Shown: one piece after another, positions 1-8,272 of the stretch
How positions within the stretch are numbered: the first letter of the stretch is position 1
How the letters are laid out: the number at the start of each line of letters is the position of its first letter
NCBI GenBank assembly: GCA_016218105.1
Contig: JACRET010000060.1
Span: 1 to 64,000, forward strand
Length of the DNA: 64,000 bases
Source of the DNA: Deltaproteobacteria bacterium
GTDB lineage: Bacteria; Desulfobacterota; GWC2-55-46
Direction of reading: 5' to 3'
Position numbers and translations under genes: made by a program
Notes under the pieces: model-generated
What the model saw: only the letters and a program-made list of their open reading frames with translations
Database searches by the model: none
What the model was told of the DNA's origin: nothing

Positions 1-19
1 CGCTAACCCGACCTACGTT
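1..19 (-). repeat. Left copy of a GTAGGTCGGGTTAGC palindromic repeat
   Basis: Read on the minus strand this is ACGTAGGTCGGGTTAGC followed by G. The same 17 bases appear on the plus strand at 544-560, so the two copies bracket the gene at 36-524 in inverted orientation. The window edge cuts this copy, so its full length is unknown. Confidence 0.75.
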
Positions 20-35
20 ATTTAAGGAACGGCCT

Positions 36-524
36 ATGCCTGAAAATAAAGTTAACAGGGATCTACTTTTTGATTTTTTTATGACATTTGCGAAATTTGA
101 ATATGCCCTAAAAGCCAGTGGATATTTACAGCGCAGTATTCGGGAAGCTAAACCTGACTGGGATCGCTTCGCGCAAGTTTTACAAGATAAGTTCGATGCA
201 AACAGAACCAATGTTTTGGAGAATGCCTGTTCTTATATTCTCATGAGCCCGCCGAATAAGCAGGTGGTTATAGGATTAAATAACGGACCTGAAACACTTG
301 CGTGGGAAACACCCATGCGTGGAAATGAATCGGAAGTTGTATTTCTAATTAGGATGGTAAGATGTGTTAGGAATAACTTGTTTCACGGTGGTAAGCATAG
401 TATAGAGCTTCATGAAAATATAGAACGCACCGAGGCGCTTCTGCGAAGTACTCTTGTTGTCATAAAGGAATGTTTAATTCTCTCACTGGACGTAAATGAA
501 AAATTTGATGAAGCTATCATTTGA
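36..524 (+). CDS. HEPN-like domain protein of unknown function
   Basis: This 162-residue protein is not one I recognise by full-length family. The best functional clue is R-N-N-L-F-H at residues 112-117. It fits the R-x4-H signature of HEPN domains, many of which are RNases in toxin-antitoxin, abortive-infection or RNA-processing proteins. The predicted content is largely helical, as HEPN folds are, with no signal peptide or membrane segment. The start is supported by AAGGAA a few bases upstream. The gene looks clearly AT-richer than its neighbours and lies between inverted repeat copies (1-19 and 544-560), which suggests acquired cargo. No MNT nucleotidyltransferase partner is visible, but the left flank is cut off. 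The HEPN assignment is inference from one motif. Confidence 0.5.
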   Translation: MPENKVNRDLLFDFFMTFAKFEYALKASGYLQRSIREAKPDWDRFAQVLQDKFDANRTNVLENACSYILMSPPNKQVVIGLNNGPETLAWETPMRGNESEVVFLIRMVRCVRNNLFHGGKHSIELHENIERTEALLRSTLVVIKECLILSLDVNEKFDEAII

Positions 525-528
525 TTGA

Positions 529-585
529 GACGCAATAAAAGCCACGTAGGTCGGGTTAGCAGAGCGTAACCCGACGCAATAAAAG
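529..585 (+). repeat. Palindromic repeat flanked by 13-bp direct repeats
   Basis: The core is ACGTAGGTCGGGTTAGC plus an arm TAACCCGAC, which folds as GTCGGGTTA/TAACCCGAC (551-575). The element is bounded by two identical copies of GACGCAATAAAAG at 529-541 and 573-585. The core matches the left copy at 1-19 in inverted orientation. It resembles REP-type extragenic palindromes; no REP-associated transposase is in view. Confidence 0.7.
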
Positions 586-712
586 AGATGCGATCAGAAA
601 ACGACGGCTTCTCTACAAGACGGAGGCTCTTTAAAGTCTATCAGGTTTTCTCCGCCAGGCAAAACGCTCTGATATGATTTACCTGTCATAATGCGGTACT
701 TGGGAGTAAAAT

Positions 713-1345
713 ATGATCGAGGTTGTGAACAAGATAGACCTCTCTTCCGGCCCTGAAAAAATACCCGCCCGCGTCCTCGTCCATATCTGCTGCGGGCCGT
801 GCTCGATCATGCCCTTGAAAGCCATTCTCGGGTCTGCCGAGGTCTGGGGCTTTTTCCATAATCCAAATATCCATCCCTATTCGGAATTCAAACTCCGGCT
901 CGATGCGGTAAAGAAGCTCGCCGGGTTTCTTTCCATAAATGTCCTGTACGACGAGGAATACAAGCCGATCCCTTTCATAAAAGGACTTAAGGCAACCTCA
1001 GATGGCGTAAAACACCCGCCCAAGGATGTTCGCTGTGAATTTTGCTATTCAACACGCCTTGAGGAGACCGCTAGGGCGGCTAAAAAGAACGGCTTTGACG
1101 CCTTCTCGTCCTCCCTCCTTTACAGCAAATACCAGAATCACGAGCAGATAAAAGGGCTTGGGGTTGACCTCGCCAAAAAGTACGGCATACTCTTCTTCTA
1201 TAAAGACTTCAGGGACTTCTGGCAACAAGGCATCGACAACTCAAAGGAAATGGGCCTGTACAGGCAGAAGTACTGCGGCTGCGTATACAGCAAGATTGAG
1301 CGGTATCCTAAAAAATACATGAAAATACCACCTGTTCTAAAGTAA
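713..1345 (+). CDS. queH: Epoxyqueuosine reductase QueH (DUF208 family)
   Basis: QueH carries out the last step of queuosine synthesis in tRNA, reducing epoxyqueuosine to queuosine. It replaces the unrelated cobalamin enzyme QueG. The 210-residue protein has the family's metal-binding cysteines: H-I-C-C-G-P-C at residues 24-30, C108-x-x-C111, and C188-G-C190 near the C-terminus. Length is normal for QueH and the protein should be cytosolic. The next gene (SAM synthetase) starts about 40 bases downstream on the same strand. SAM is the substrate of the preceding pathway enzyme QueA, so co-transcription would make sense, though that is inference. Confidence 0.9.
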   Translation: MIEVVNKIDLSSGPEKIPARVLVHICCGPCSIMPLKAILGSAEVWGFFHNPNIHPYSEFKLRLDAVKKLAGFLSINVLYDEEYKPIPFIKGLKATSDGVKHPPKDVRCEFCYSTRLEETARAAKKNGFDAFSSSLLYSKYQNHEQIKGLGVDLAKKYGILFFYKDFRDFWQQGIDNSKEMGLYRQKYCGCVYSKIERYPKKYMKIPPVLK

Positions 1346-1383
1346 AGCTGATATTCGTCCGTATGCCAGGAAGGCCGCCTAAA

Positions 1384-2589
1384 GTGCCTAATATTTCGAT
1401 AGAGATAGAGAGATCCATTCCCGTATCCGGGCAGGCGGTTGAGATAGTTGAGCGCAAGGGGTTGGGGCACCCGGATTACATCTGCGACGCGGTCATGGAG
1501 AGGATATCTGTCGCCCTCTCCCGCGAGTACATAAAGACCTTCGGCACAGTACTCCACCACAATATAGACAAGGGGCTGCTCGTTGCCGGAGAGACTGAGA
1601 AAGACTTCGGCGGCGGAAAGATAATCAAGCCGATGGAGTTGATTATCGGCGACAGGGCGACATTCTTCGCCGGCAGGACAAGGGTGCCTGTAGCTGACAT
1701 TGCCAGAGAGACTGTAAGAGACTGGTTTAAAGAGAACCTTCCCAGGGTAGAGATAAAAAAAGACCTCAAGATCTCCGTCGTGCTCAAGCCCGGCTCAGCC
1801 GAGCTGTCCGACATATTCCTGCGGCGAGGGAAGGTGAAAGCCGCCAATGACACCTCGGCATCAGTAGGGTACGCGCCTTTTACGGATACCGAGAAGGCCG
1901 TATACGACCTTGAGAGGTTCATCAACTCGCCTGCATTCAAGCTGAGTTTTCCTGAAAGCGGCGAGGACGTAAAGGTAATGGGCATTAGGAGGGGCGGCGA
2001 TCTGGACCTGACTGTCGCCTGTCCGCTCGTCGCCGGGCTCATTAAGAGCGAGCAGGATTATTTTAAAAGAAAGCGGGCGATATACGGCGCCCTTAAAGAA
2101 TTCCTGAAGGATGTCCCTTTCAGGAACGTTACCCTTAACTTCAATACGCTGGACGTAAGGAACCACGGTAAGGGCGGGGTATATCTGACGCTCCTCGGGA
2201 CTTCGGCGGAGGACGCTGACTCAGGACAGGTCGGGAGAGGGAACAGGGTAAACGGGGTCATATCTTTAAACAGGCCGATGGGCACTGAGGCCGCCGCGGG
2301 AAAGAACCCTGTCAGCCACGCAGGCAAGATATACACGATACTCGCGCACCAGATGGCCAACGAGCTTTACAGGCGCGTCAAGGGGATAAAAGAAGTCTAC
2401 GTCTGGCTCTTGAGCCAGATCGGAAGCCCGATAGACGAGCCGAAGCAGGTATACGTAAGGATAATCCCGGGAAGGTCTATTGACCTTAAAAGCGTCAACC
2501 GGAACGTCGGACAGATACTCGAAGAGCTCCTCTCAGGTATCATCGCGTTTACGGGCGAGCTCTCAAGGGGCGAGCACCCTGTATGCTGA
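1384..2589 (+). CDS. Archaeal-type S-adenosylmethionine synthetase
   Basis: This makes S-adenosylmethionine from methionine and ATP. It belongs to the archaeal-type family (AdoMet_Synthase, PF01941), not the usual bacterial MetK. Support comes from V-E-R-K-G-L-G-H-P-D near residues 22-31, the later G-R-G-N-R-V-N-G-V-I glycine-rich stretch, and a length of about 400 residues. I place the start at GTG 1384 because AGGAAGG lies at 1368-1374. An in-frame ATG at 1363 adds seven residues but has no ribosome site. No bacterial-type metK is in this window. The archaeal form in bacteria is patchily distributed and usually explained by transfer. Confidence 0.85.
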   Translation: MPNISIEIERSIPVSGQAVEIVERKGLGHPDYICDAVMERISVALSREYIKTFGTVLHHNIDKGLLVAGETEKDFGGGKIIKPMELIIGDRATFFAGRTRVPVADIARETVRDWFKENLPRVEIKKDLKISVVLKPGSAELSDIFLRRGKVKAANDTSASVGYAPFTDTEKAVYDLERFINSPAFKLSFPESGEDVKVMGIRRGGDLDLTVACPLVAGLIKSEQDYFKRKRAIYGALKEFLKDVPFRNVTLNFNTLDVRNHGKGGVYLTLLGTSAEDADSGQVGRGNRVNGVISLNRPMGTEAAAGKNPVSHAGKIYTILAHQMANELYRRVKGIKEVYVWLLSQIGSPIDEPKQVYVRIIPGRSIDLKSVNRNVGQILEELLSGIIAFTGELSRGEHPVC

Positions 2590-2613
2590 AGCAACCGTTC
2601 AAGGAGGTTTCTT

Positions 2614-3021
2614 TTGGCTAACAAAAATAATAACGGCCATCTCTCCGCAAGGCTTAAGAGGCTTAAGAAGGCGCTTTTGGAGAGAAAGAAAAAGATGTGG
2701 AACGACTTAAGGGACGACATATTCAGGAAGCTCGGGCGAGAGTACAACTCTCAGTTCGACAACCCTTATGACCTTGAAGAGCTTTCCATCATCGACCTGA
2801 TAGAGGATACCGGATTGGCGATAGCCGATATGAGGCGCGAACAGTTGGAGAAGCTCGACGAGGCGTTAAGAAAGATAGACGACGGGACGTACGGGATATG
2901 CAATAACTGCGGTTCGGAGATAGACGAAGAGAGGCTGAAGGCCGTGGCTTTCGCCGAGTACTGCGTGGATTGCAAAAAGAGCCAGGAAAAAGAGGCTGAG
3001 GAGAAGAAGTTTACACTTTAA
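2614..3021 (+). CDS. DksA/TraR family zinc-finger transcription factor
   Basis: DksA-type proteins bind the RNA polymerase secondary channel and, with ppGpp, tune promoters of ribosomal and amino-acid genes. The 135-residue protein has a charged coiled-coil N-terminal region and a C4 zinc finger: C96-x2-C99 and C117-x2-C120. The start is a TTG six bases after a perfect AAGGAGG (2601-2607), which gives residues MANKNN. A Rel-type ppGpp enzyme is present at 46577. Whether this is the true DksA or a paralogue cannot be settled from the sequence; the coiled-coil tip acidic pair is not obvious. Confidence 0.85.
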   Translation: MANKNNNGHLSARLKRLKKALLERKKKMWNDLRDDIFRKLGREYNSQFDNPYDLEELSIIDLIEDTGLAIADMRREQLEKLDEALRKIDDGTYGICNNCGSEIDEERLKAVAFAEYCVDCKKSQEKEAEEKKFTL

Positions 3022-3032
3022 AAACCTGAAAA

Positions 3033-3125
3033 TGAATATGCATAGCGAGCGCATTTCCCGCAGCTTGCCGCGGGTAGTTTCAATCCCCGGCTCATTCCCG
3101 GCAGTCTTTTGCTGGGAGCTTCAAT
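3033..3125 (+). repeat. Family A extragenic palindrome, full copy plus truncated copy
   Basis: The full copy (3033-3084) has the family layout: head TGAATATGCATAGCGAGCGC, a hairpin of the CCCGC..GCGGG type, and tail TTCAAT. A second unit at 3091-3125 has only the hairpin (CCCGGCAG..CTGGGAG) and the tail CTTCAAT, without the head. It follows the dksA-like gene by 11 bases. Confidence 0.85.
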
Positions 3126-3148
3126 AAAACCCCCTTCCATGATATAAT
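3120..3148 (+). promoter_or_regulatory. Candidate sigma70 promoter of the Nudix gene
   Basis: A perfect TATAAT at 3143-3148 lies 17 bases after TTCAAT (3120-3125), a weak -35. The -35 hexamer is the tail of the family A repeat, so the repeat may contribute to the promoter. The -35 match is only moderate. Confidence 0.4.
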
Positions 3149-3215
3149 TACACAATTCTTTACGGAGTTCTTATTTTATCCACTCACTGAGGGTGTAAAA
3201 AGGCCAGGAGGCCAG

Positions 3216-3674
3216 GTGAAGACCGAGAGGCAGATATCAGCCGGAGGCGTGATATTCAGATATAAGGACGATGCCCTTGAGGTCGCGCTTATATCCGTGA
3301 AAGGCGGAAAGGTCTGGGGGCTCCCCAAGGGCACCGCTGAGAAGGGAGAAAACCTGGCCCGGACAGCGCACAGGGAGGTGAGGGAAGAGACCGGGCTTGA
3401 TGGCAGGATACTCGGCAATATCGGCCATGTCGAATATTTCTTCACCTTTAAGGATGAGGCGGAAACAAAGAGATTTTTCAAGATAGTCTATTTTTTCCTT
3501 ATGGAATACCTTAGCGGCGATGTGGCTGACCATGACTGGGAGGTCGATGAATGTCGATGGGTAGAGATAGGCGAGGCGATAAAGCTTATGAGATACAAAG
3601 ATGAGAAAGAAATAATAGAGAAGGCAAAAAAAATGATTTCCGCGCTTAATAAACCCGAAGAACGCCCGGCCTGA
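3216..3674 (+). CDS. Nudix hydrolase
   Basis: Nudix enzymes hydrolyse nucleoside diphosphates linked to another group. The Nudix box is clear at about residues 39-61: G-T-A-E-K-G-E-N then R-E-V-R-E-E-T-G-L, with all catalytic glutamates present. The 152-residue length and the G-G-V-I-F-R start resemble the diadenosine-polyphosphate hydrolase (Ap4A/MutT-like) branch, but the substrate cannot be named. Translation starts at GTG 3216 just after GGAGG. It stands alone between repeat elements, with its own likely promoter. Confidence 0.85.
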   Translation: MKTERQISAGGVIFRYKDDALEVALISVKGGKVWGLPKGTAEKGENLARTAHREVREETGLDGRILGNIGHVEYFFTFKDEAETKRFFKIVYFFLMEYLSGDVADHDWEVDECRWVEIGEAIKLMRYKDEKEIIEKAKKMISALNKPEERPA

Positions 3675-3679
3675 TGTCC

Positions 3680-3728
3680 ATGAGGCCGGTTGAAAAACCC
3701 CGGGCTTTAGACCAGAGTTTAGGGTCTT
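3680..3728 (+). repeat. Family B hairpin repeat (CCCCGGGCTT core)
   Basis: The unit reads GAGGCCGGTTG, then AAAAACCCCGGGCTTTAGAC and a partly matching right arm ending AGGGTC. The same head and core recur at 58713-58752, and in inverted orientation at 5904-5938. It lies just after the Nudix stop codon. Confidence 0.65.
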
Positions 3729-3843
3729 CTGCTCCTGCTCCCCATCGCTGAGACTCCCACATTCCCTTTTCCCATTTTTCACCCTTGTCATTTTCCTTAA
3801 ATTGGGTTATTTTAAAAACTTATCCCTCCCAGGGTCACTATTA

Positions 3844-4827
3844 ATGCGAAGAAGTGTATCAACTAAAAAAAAGAACTCAGGGCAAACCAGCTGTTTTATA
3901 TGCGGAAAAGATAGTAAATTCGGGGGCGGGTATCAGGGGATTATGTTCGGCGGCGCTCCCTATGAGATCAAATTCTGCGCCTTTTGCGGCCTCGGCAAGA
4001 CAGAGCCGTTCCTGTATGAGGCGAAGCTAAAAAAAATATACTCATCGACCTATAGGGAGGACGACTCTACAAGGTTCCCCAAGCCGCTTGAGAGACTGAT
4101 CCGGACGGTAAGGGTTCAAAGGTGCAGGAGGGTAGAAAGGTTCGCGAATAAAGGGCGCATCCTGGATGTCGGGTGCGGCAGGGCGGATTTTCTTTCCCTT
4201 ATGGCCGAGCGGGGCTGGGAAGCATACGGCCTTGAGCTGGATGAGAGGATCAAAAGCAGGGGTAAGTCGCACGGAGGCGTAGACCTCCGGTACGGGAGCC
4301 TCCATGATGTGGTATTCCCGGACGCGTATTTCGACGCCGTAACGCTCTGGCATGTTTTCGAGCACATCAAAGACCCTGTCTGGGCGGTAAACGAATGCAG
4401 AAGGATCTTAAAGCCCGGCGGCCTTCTGGTAATAGCGATACCGAATACGGCTTCGGTTCAGGCAAGGCTTACCGGCAGGAATTGGTTCCATCTTGACCCG
4501 CCCTTTCACCTTTACCATTATACGGCGGGCAACATCAAGGCGCTCCTTGCCAAGAGCGCTTTTAAAATTGAAACGGTAAAGAACTTTTCGCTAGAGTACA
4601 ACCCGTACGGGTTTTTGCAGTCCATATTCAACGCCGCAGGCTTCCGGACGAATCTTTTTTACGACTTCCTCAGGTCAAAGCACGACAGGGGCCTGAAGAC
4701 ATTAATAAGCCTTATGCTTATGTTTTTAATGATGCCGGTAGCGCTCCCGGTATCGGTCATTTTGTCCGTTGCCGAGGCCGTATTAGGGCTCGGAGGCACT
4801 ATTGAAGTCTATACTAAAAAAGGGTAG
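3844..4827 (+). CDS. Class I SAM methyltransferase with N-terminal zinc ribbon and C-terminal membrane segment
   Basis: The protein starts with C-F-I-C-G and C-A-F-C-G cysteine pairs that look like a zinc ribbon. A Methyltransf_23-type Rossmann domain follows, with I-L-D-V-G-C-G-R-A-D as the SAM-binding motif I and W-H-V-F-E-H-I-K-D-P as a later family motif. A hydrophobic stretch rich in L and M near the C-terminus is probably membrane-associated. This architecture is common among methyltransferases near surface-polysaccharide genes, but the substrate is unknown. I prefer ATG 3844; a TTG at 3802 would add 14 residues. The ilvE-like gene starts only eight bases downstream. Confidence 0.75.
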   Translation: MRRSVSTKKKNSGQTSCFICGKDSKFGGGYQGIMFGGAPYEIKFCAFCGLGKTEPFLYEAKLKKIYSSTYREDDSTRFPKPLERLIRTVRVQRCRRVERFANKGRILDVGCGRADFLSLMAERGWEAYGLELDERIKSRGKSHGGVDLRYGSLHDVVFPDAYFDAVTLWHVFEHIKDPVWAVNECRRILKPGGLLVIAIPNTASVQARLTGRNWFHLDPPFHLYHYTAGNIKALLAKSAFKIETVKNFSLEYNPYGFLQSIFNAAGFRTNLFYDFLRSKHDRGLKTLISLMLMFLMMPVALPVSVILSVAEAVLGLGGTIEVYTKKG

Positions 4828-4835
4828 AAAAGGGC

Positions 4836-5906
4836 ATGCTTAAGAACGGGATAGAGATAATCAATATCAAACAGACCAGACTTAAGGAATCACTTCTGGA
4901 AAACCCGGGTTTCGGCTCGATATTCTCAGACCATATGTTCTCATCTGTTTACGAGAACGGCAAATGGACAGAGCCGAAGGTAATGCCCTTCGGCGACATA
5001 AGCGTCTCACCGGCCCTTACCTCCCTCCATTACGGTCAGGCGATCTTCGAAGGCCTTAAGGCCTTTTACACCAAAGACGGCATGATAAATATCTTCAGGC
5101 CTGATAAATACCACGAAAGGATGAACAGGTCGGCCAGAAGGCTCTGCATCCCGGATATGTCCTATGACCTCTTTATCAACGGGCTTAAAGAGCTTATAAG
5201 CCTGGATCGGGACTGGATACCGAAGAAGAAGGGGTTCTCTCTCTACATAAGGCCGTTTATCTTCGCGACAGACAATTTCCTGGGCGTAAGAGTATCCGAC
5301 ACGTACAGGTTTTTTGTAATCACGTCTCCCGTAGGCGCGTACTATAAAGAAGGCATAAACCCTGTAAGGCTTATGACCTCAGGCGAGTACGTGCGTGCCG
5401 TAAGGGGCGGATTAGGGTCGGCAAAGACCCCGGCAAACTACGCCGCAAGCCTGCTCCCCGCAGAAATTGCCAAGAAAAAAGGGTTCACACAGGTGCTCTG
5501 GCTGGACGCGGTAGAGAGGAAATATATAGAGGAAGTCGGCACCATGAATATCTTCTTCCTCATCAATGACGAAGTGATAACGCCTTCCCTTGAAGGCTCG
5601 GTGCTCGCCGGGGTAACAAGGGACTCCGTCATCCATCTCGCTAAAAATTGGGGGATGAAGGTCACCGAGAGGAAGATATCCATCGAAGAGGTATTCGAGA
5701 CCGCGAAAGACGGCAGCCTCAAGGAAGTCTTCGGCACTGGCACCGCGGCTGTTATATCGCCTGTCGGGGAAATAGAACATAATGGCGATAGAATTATTAT
5801 CAATAACAGTAAGATAGGCCAATTCTCTCAGAAGCTTTATGATACAATATCAGGTATCCAGTACGGCGAGAAAAAAGACGAGTTCGGCTGGATATATACG
5901 ATATGA
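4836..5906 (+). CDS. ilvE: Branched-chain amino acid aminotransferase
   Basis: This PLP enzyme carries out the last step of leucine, isoleucine and valine synthesis, transferring an amino group from glutamate. The 356-residue length and motifs fit the longer class of fold-type IV branched-chain aminotransferases. Key features are Y-I-R-P-F-I near 137-142, G-L-G-S-A-K-T-P-A-N-Y with the probable PLP lysine at 197, and E-E-V-G-T-M-N-I-F-F further on. Its partner enzymes (ilvB, N, C, D and leuA, B, C, D) lie at 21618-33711. The TGA stop overlaps the start of a family B hairpin that may act as a terminator. Confidence 0.93.
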   Translation: MLKNGIEIINIKQTRLKESLLENPGFGSIFSDHMFSSVYENGKWTEPKVMPFGDISVSPALTSLHYGQAIFEGLKAFYTKDGMINIFRPDKYHERMNRSARRLCIPDMSYDLFINGLKELISLDRDWIPKKKGFSLYIRPFIFATDNFLGVRVSDTYRFFVITSPVGAYYKEGINPVRLMTSGEYVRAVRGGLGSAKTPANYAASLLPAEIAKKKGFTQVLWLDAVERKYIEEVGTMNIFFLINDEVITPSLEGSVLAGVTRDSVIHLAKNWGMKVTERKISIEEVFETAKDGSLKEVFGTGTAAVISPVGEIEHNGDRIIINNSKIGQFSQKLYDTISGIQYGEKKDEFGWIYTI

Positions 5907-5938
5907 CCCTGGGCTGAAGCCCGGGGTTTTCCGGCATG
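5904..5938 (+). repeat. Family B hairpin repeat, inverted orientation, terminator-like
   Basis: CCCTGGGCT-GA-AGCCCGGGG forms a strong hairpin directly followed by TTTT, then CCGG. It is the reverse complement of the family B core at 3680 and 58713. It begins on the ilvE stop codon, so it may serve as an intrinsic terminator; the T run is only four long. Confidence 0.6.
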
Positions 5939-5983
5939 TTTATAAATCTATAATGAGATTTTAAAAGGGGTAGATTCCGATAG

Positions 5984-8197
5984 ATGAAAATAACTGAGAC
6001 GACCGTAAGAGAGCACGGGCTTAGCCTCGATGAATACAGGGTCATAGTTGACTCATTGGGACGGGAGCCAAATCTCCTTGAGCTGGGGATATTCTCGGTC
6101 ATGTGGTCTGAGCACTGCTCGTATAAATCTTCAAGGCGCCACCTTAAAAATTTCCCGACAAAAGGCCCGCATGTGCTTCAGGGGCCGGGCGAGAACGCCG
6201 GTATAGTGGACATAGGGGACGGGCTTGCCGTGGCGTTCAAGATGGAGAGCCATAATCATCCGTCTTTCATAGAGCCATATCAGGGCGCGGCAACGGGTGT
6301 CGGCGGCATCTTGAGGGATATATTTACGATGGGCGCAAGGCCGATCGCGTCGCTTAACTCGCTGCGCTTCGGCTCGTTTGAAAACGCCCGTACGGCTTAT
6401 CTGATAGAGGGTGTGGCCTCAGGCATCGCCGGTTACGGCAACTGCATAGGCGTCCCGACCGTAGGCGGGGAGGTGTATTTCAATGATTCATACAACGGCA
6501 ACTGCCTCGTAAACGTCATGACGGCCGGGCTCGTTAAAAAGGACAGGATATTCAAAGGCACCGCCTCAGGCATTGGCAACCCGGTCATATATGTCGGCTC
6601 AAGGACGGGCAGGGACGGCATACACGGCGCTGTAATGGCCTCGGACGTGTTCGGCGACGGAGGCGAGGAGAGAAGGCCCACCGTGCAGGTAGGAGACCCG
6701 TTTGCCGAGAAGCTGCTGCTCGAAGCGTGCCTGGAGCTCTTTAAGACAGATTATGTCGTCGGCATACAGGATATGGGCGCCGCGGGCCTTACCTCATCGA
6801 GCGTCGAGATGGCCTCGCGCGGATGTACCGGCCTGGAGCTTGATATAGACAGGGTACCCAGGCGTGAAGACGGTATGTCAGCCTATGAGATAATGCTCTC
6901 CGAGTCTCAGGAGAGGATGCTCATGGTCGTACACAAGGGGACGGAAGAGGCCGTAAAGAAGATCTTCAATAAATGGGACCTTGAGGCTGAGGTCATCGGA
7001 AAGGTCGTAGAGGGAAAAAACATCAGGATAATCGAAGGCGGCAAGGTCGCGGCGGATATCCCGGTGCCCTTCCTTACGGATGAAGCCCCTGTATATGACC
7101 GGCCGTCGAAGAGGCCGTCATGGCAGGACGAGGTAAATACCCTTGACGGAGCCTCGCTTCCCCTGCCGAAAGACTGCAACGAAACCCTTTTAAAGATGCT
7201 CTCATCCGGCAATATAGCCTCCAAGGAATGGATCTACCGCCAGTACGACCACATGGTCAGGACGGATACCGTGGTCTGCCCCGGGTCTGACGCGGCGGTC
7301 GTGAGGATAAAGGGGACTGATAAGGCACTGGGCCTGACTACCGACTGCAATTCAAGGTACTGCTTCCTGGACCCCTTCAAGGGCGGGGCGATAGCCGTAG
7401 CCGAGGCCGCTAGAAATCTTGTGGCATCAGGCGCAAAGCCCATTGCGTTAACGGACTGCCTTAACTTCGGGAACCCTGAGCGGCCCGAGGTCATGTGGCA
7501 GTTAAAAGAGGCTATCATGGGCATCAGGGAGGCCTGCATCGCGCTCGGAGTCCCGGTAATAGGCGGGAACGTAAGCCTCTATAACGAGACATCCGGCACA
7601 TCCATACACCCCACACCCACGATAGGCATGGTAGGCCTTATAGACGATTTAAAGACACATACGACACAGTGGTTTAAGGGAGAGGGCGATATCGTCGCCC
7701 TGATCGGGGAGAATAGGGCCGGGCTCGGAGGCACAGAGTACCTTAAGGTGATCCACGGCCTTGAAAGAGGCCTTCCGCCGGAGATAGACCTCGCAAAAGA
7801 GAAGGCTGTACAGGACGCTTGTTTAAAGGCTATAAGGGAGTGTATAATAATATCAGCGCACGACCTGTCAGAAGGCGGGTTAGCCGTCGCCCTTGCGGAG
7901 AGCTGTTTGAACCCGAAGGGCCAGGCTGTGATGACTGGCGTAGAGGTGAAACTGGACGCGAACGGGCTTCGCCTCGATGAGTTGCTCTTTGCGGAGGCGC
8001 AGTCCAGGATGATCGTGAGCTTGAAGGAAAAGGATATTCAGAGGCTGGAGGCTGTCTGCGCCTCTTTCAATGCACCCGTCAAAGTCATAGGCAGGGTAGG
8101 CGGAAGGTCGCTTAAGATAAACGATGCCGTTGACCTGGATATAGAGAAGGTAAAAGACGCCTGGTCAAACTCCATTGAGAGACATTTAAAGGCATAG
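5984..8197 (+). CDS. purL: Phosphoribosylformylglycinamidine synthase II (small PurL)
   Basis: PurL converts FGAR to FGAM in purine synthesis using ATP and ammonia supplied by PurQ. At 737 residues this is the small form, which works in a complex with separate PurS and PurQ. The N-terminal [11 protein letters not shown] motif, the M-E-S-H-N-H-P-S motif and G-A-x-A-T-G-V-G-G glycine-rich loops are intact. PurS and PurQ are not in the window. purF follows after 75 bases on the same strand, and purM/purN are at 52096-53824. Confidence 0.95.
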   Translation: MKITETTVREHGLSLDEYRVIVDSLGREPNLLELGIFSVMWSEHCSYKSSRRHLKNFPTKGPHVLQGPGENAGIVDIGDGLAVAFKMESHNHPSFIEPYQGAATGVGGILRDIFTMGARPIASLNSLRFGSFENARTAYLIEGVASGIAGYGNCIGVPTVGGEVYFNDSYNGNCLVNVMTAGLVKKDRIFKGTASGIGNPVIYVGSRTGRDGIHGAVMASDVFGDGGEERRPTVQVGDPFAEKLLLEACLELFKTDYVVGIQDMGAAGLTSSSVEMASRGCTGLELDIDRVPRREDGMSAYEIMLSESQERMLMVVHKGTEEAVKKIFNKWDLEAEVIGKVVEGKNIRIIEGGKVAADIPVPFLTDEAPVYDRPSKRPSWQDEVNTLDGASLPLPKDCNETLLKMLSSGNIASKEWIYRQYDHMVRTDTVVCPGSDAAVVRIKGTDKALGLTTDCNSRYCFLDPFKGGAIAVAEAARNLVASGAKPIALTDCLNFGNPERPEVMWQLKEAIMGIREACIALGVPVIGGNVSLYNETSGTSIHPTPTIGMVGLIDDLKTHTTQWFKGEGDIVALIGENRAGLGGTEYLKVIHGLERGLPPEIDLAKEKAVQDACLKAIRECIIISAHDLSEGGLAVALAESCLNPKGQAVMTGVEVKLDANGLRLDELLFAEAQSRMIVSLKEKDIQRLEAVCASFNAPVKVIGRVGGRSLKINDAVDLDIEKVKDAWSNSIERHLKA

Positions 8198-8272
8198 ATA
8201 TCCTGATACGGATAGTTTTGTTTTTTAGTGGTTTAAAAGAGTAAATTTCAGCGTCATTTAAAAGAGGGCCCT

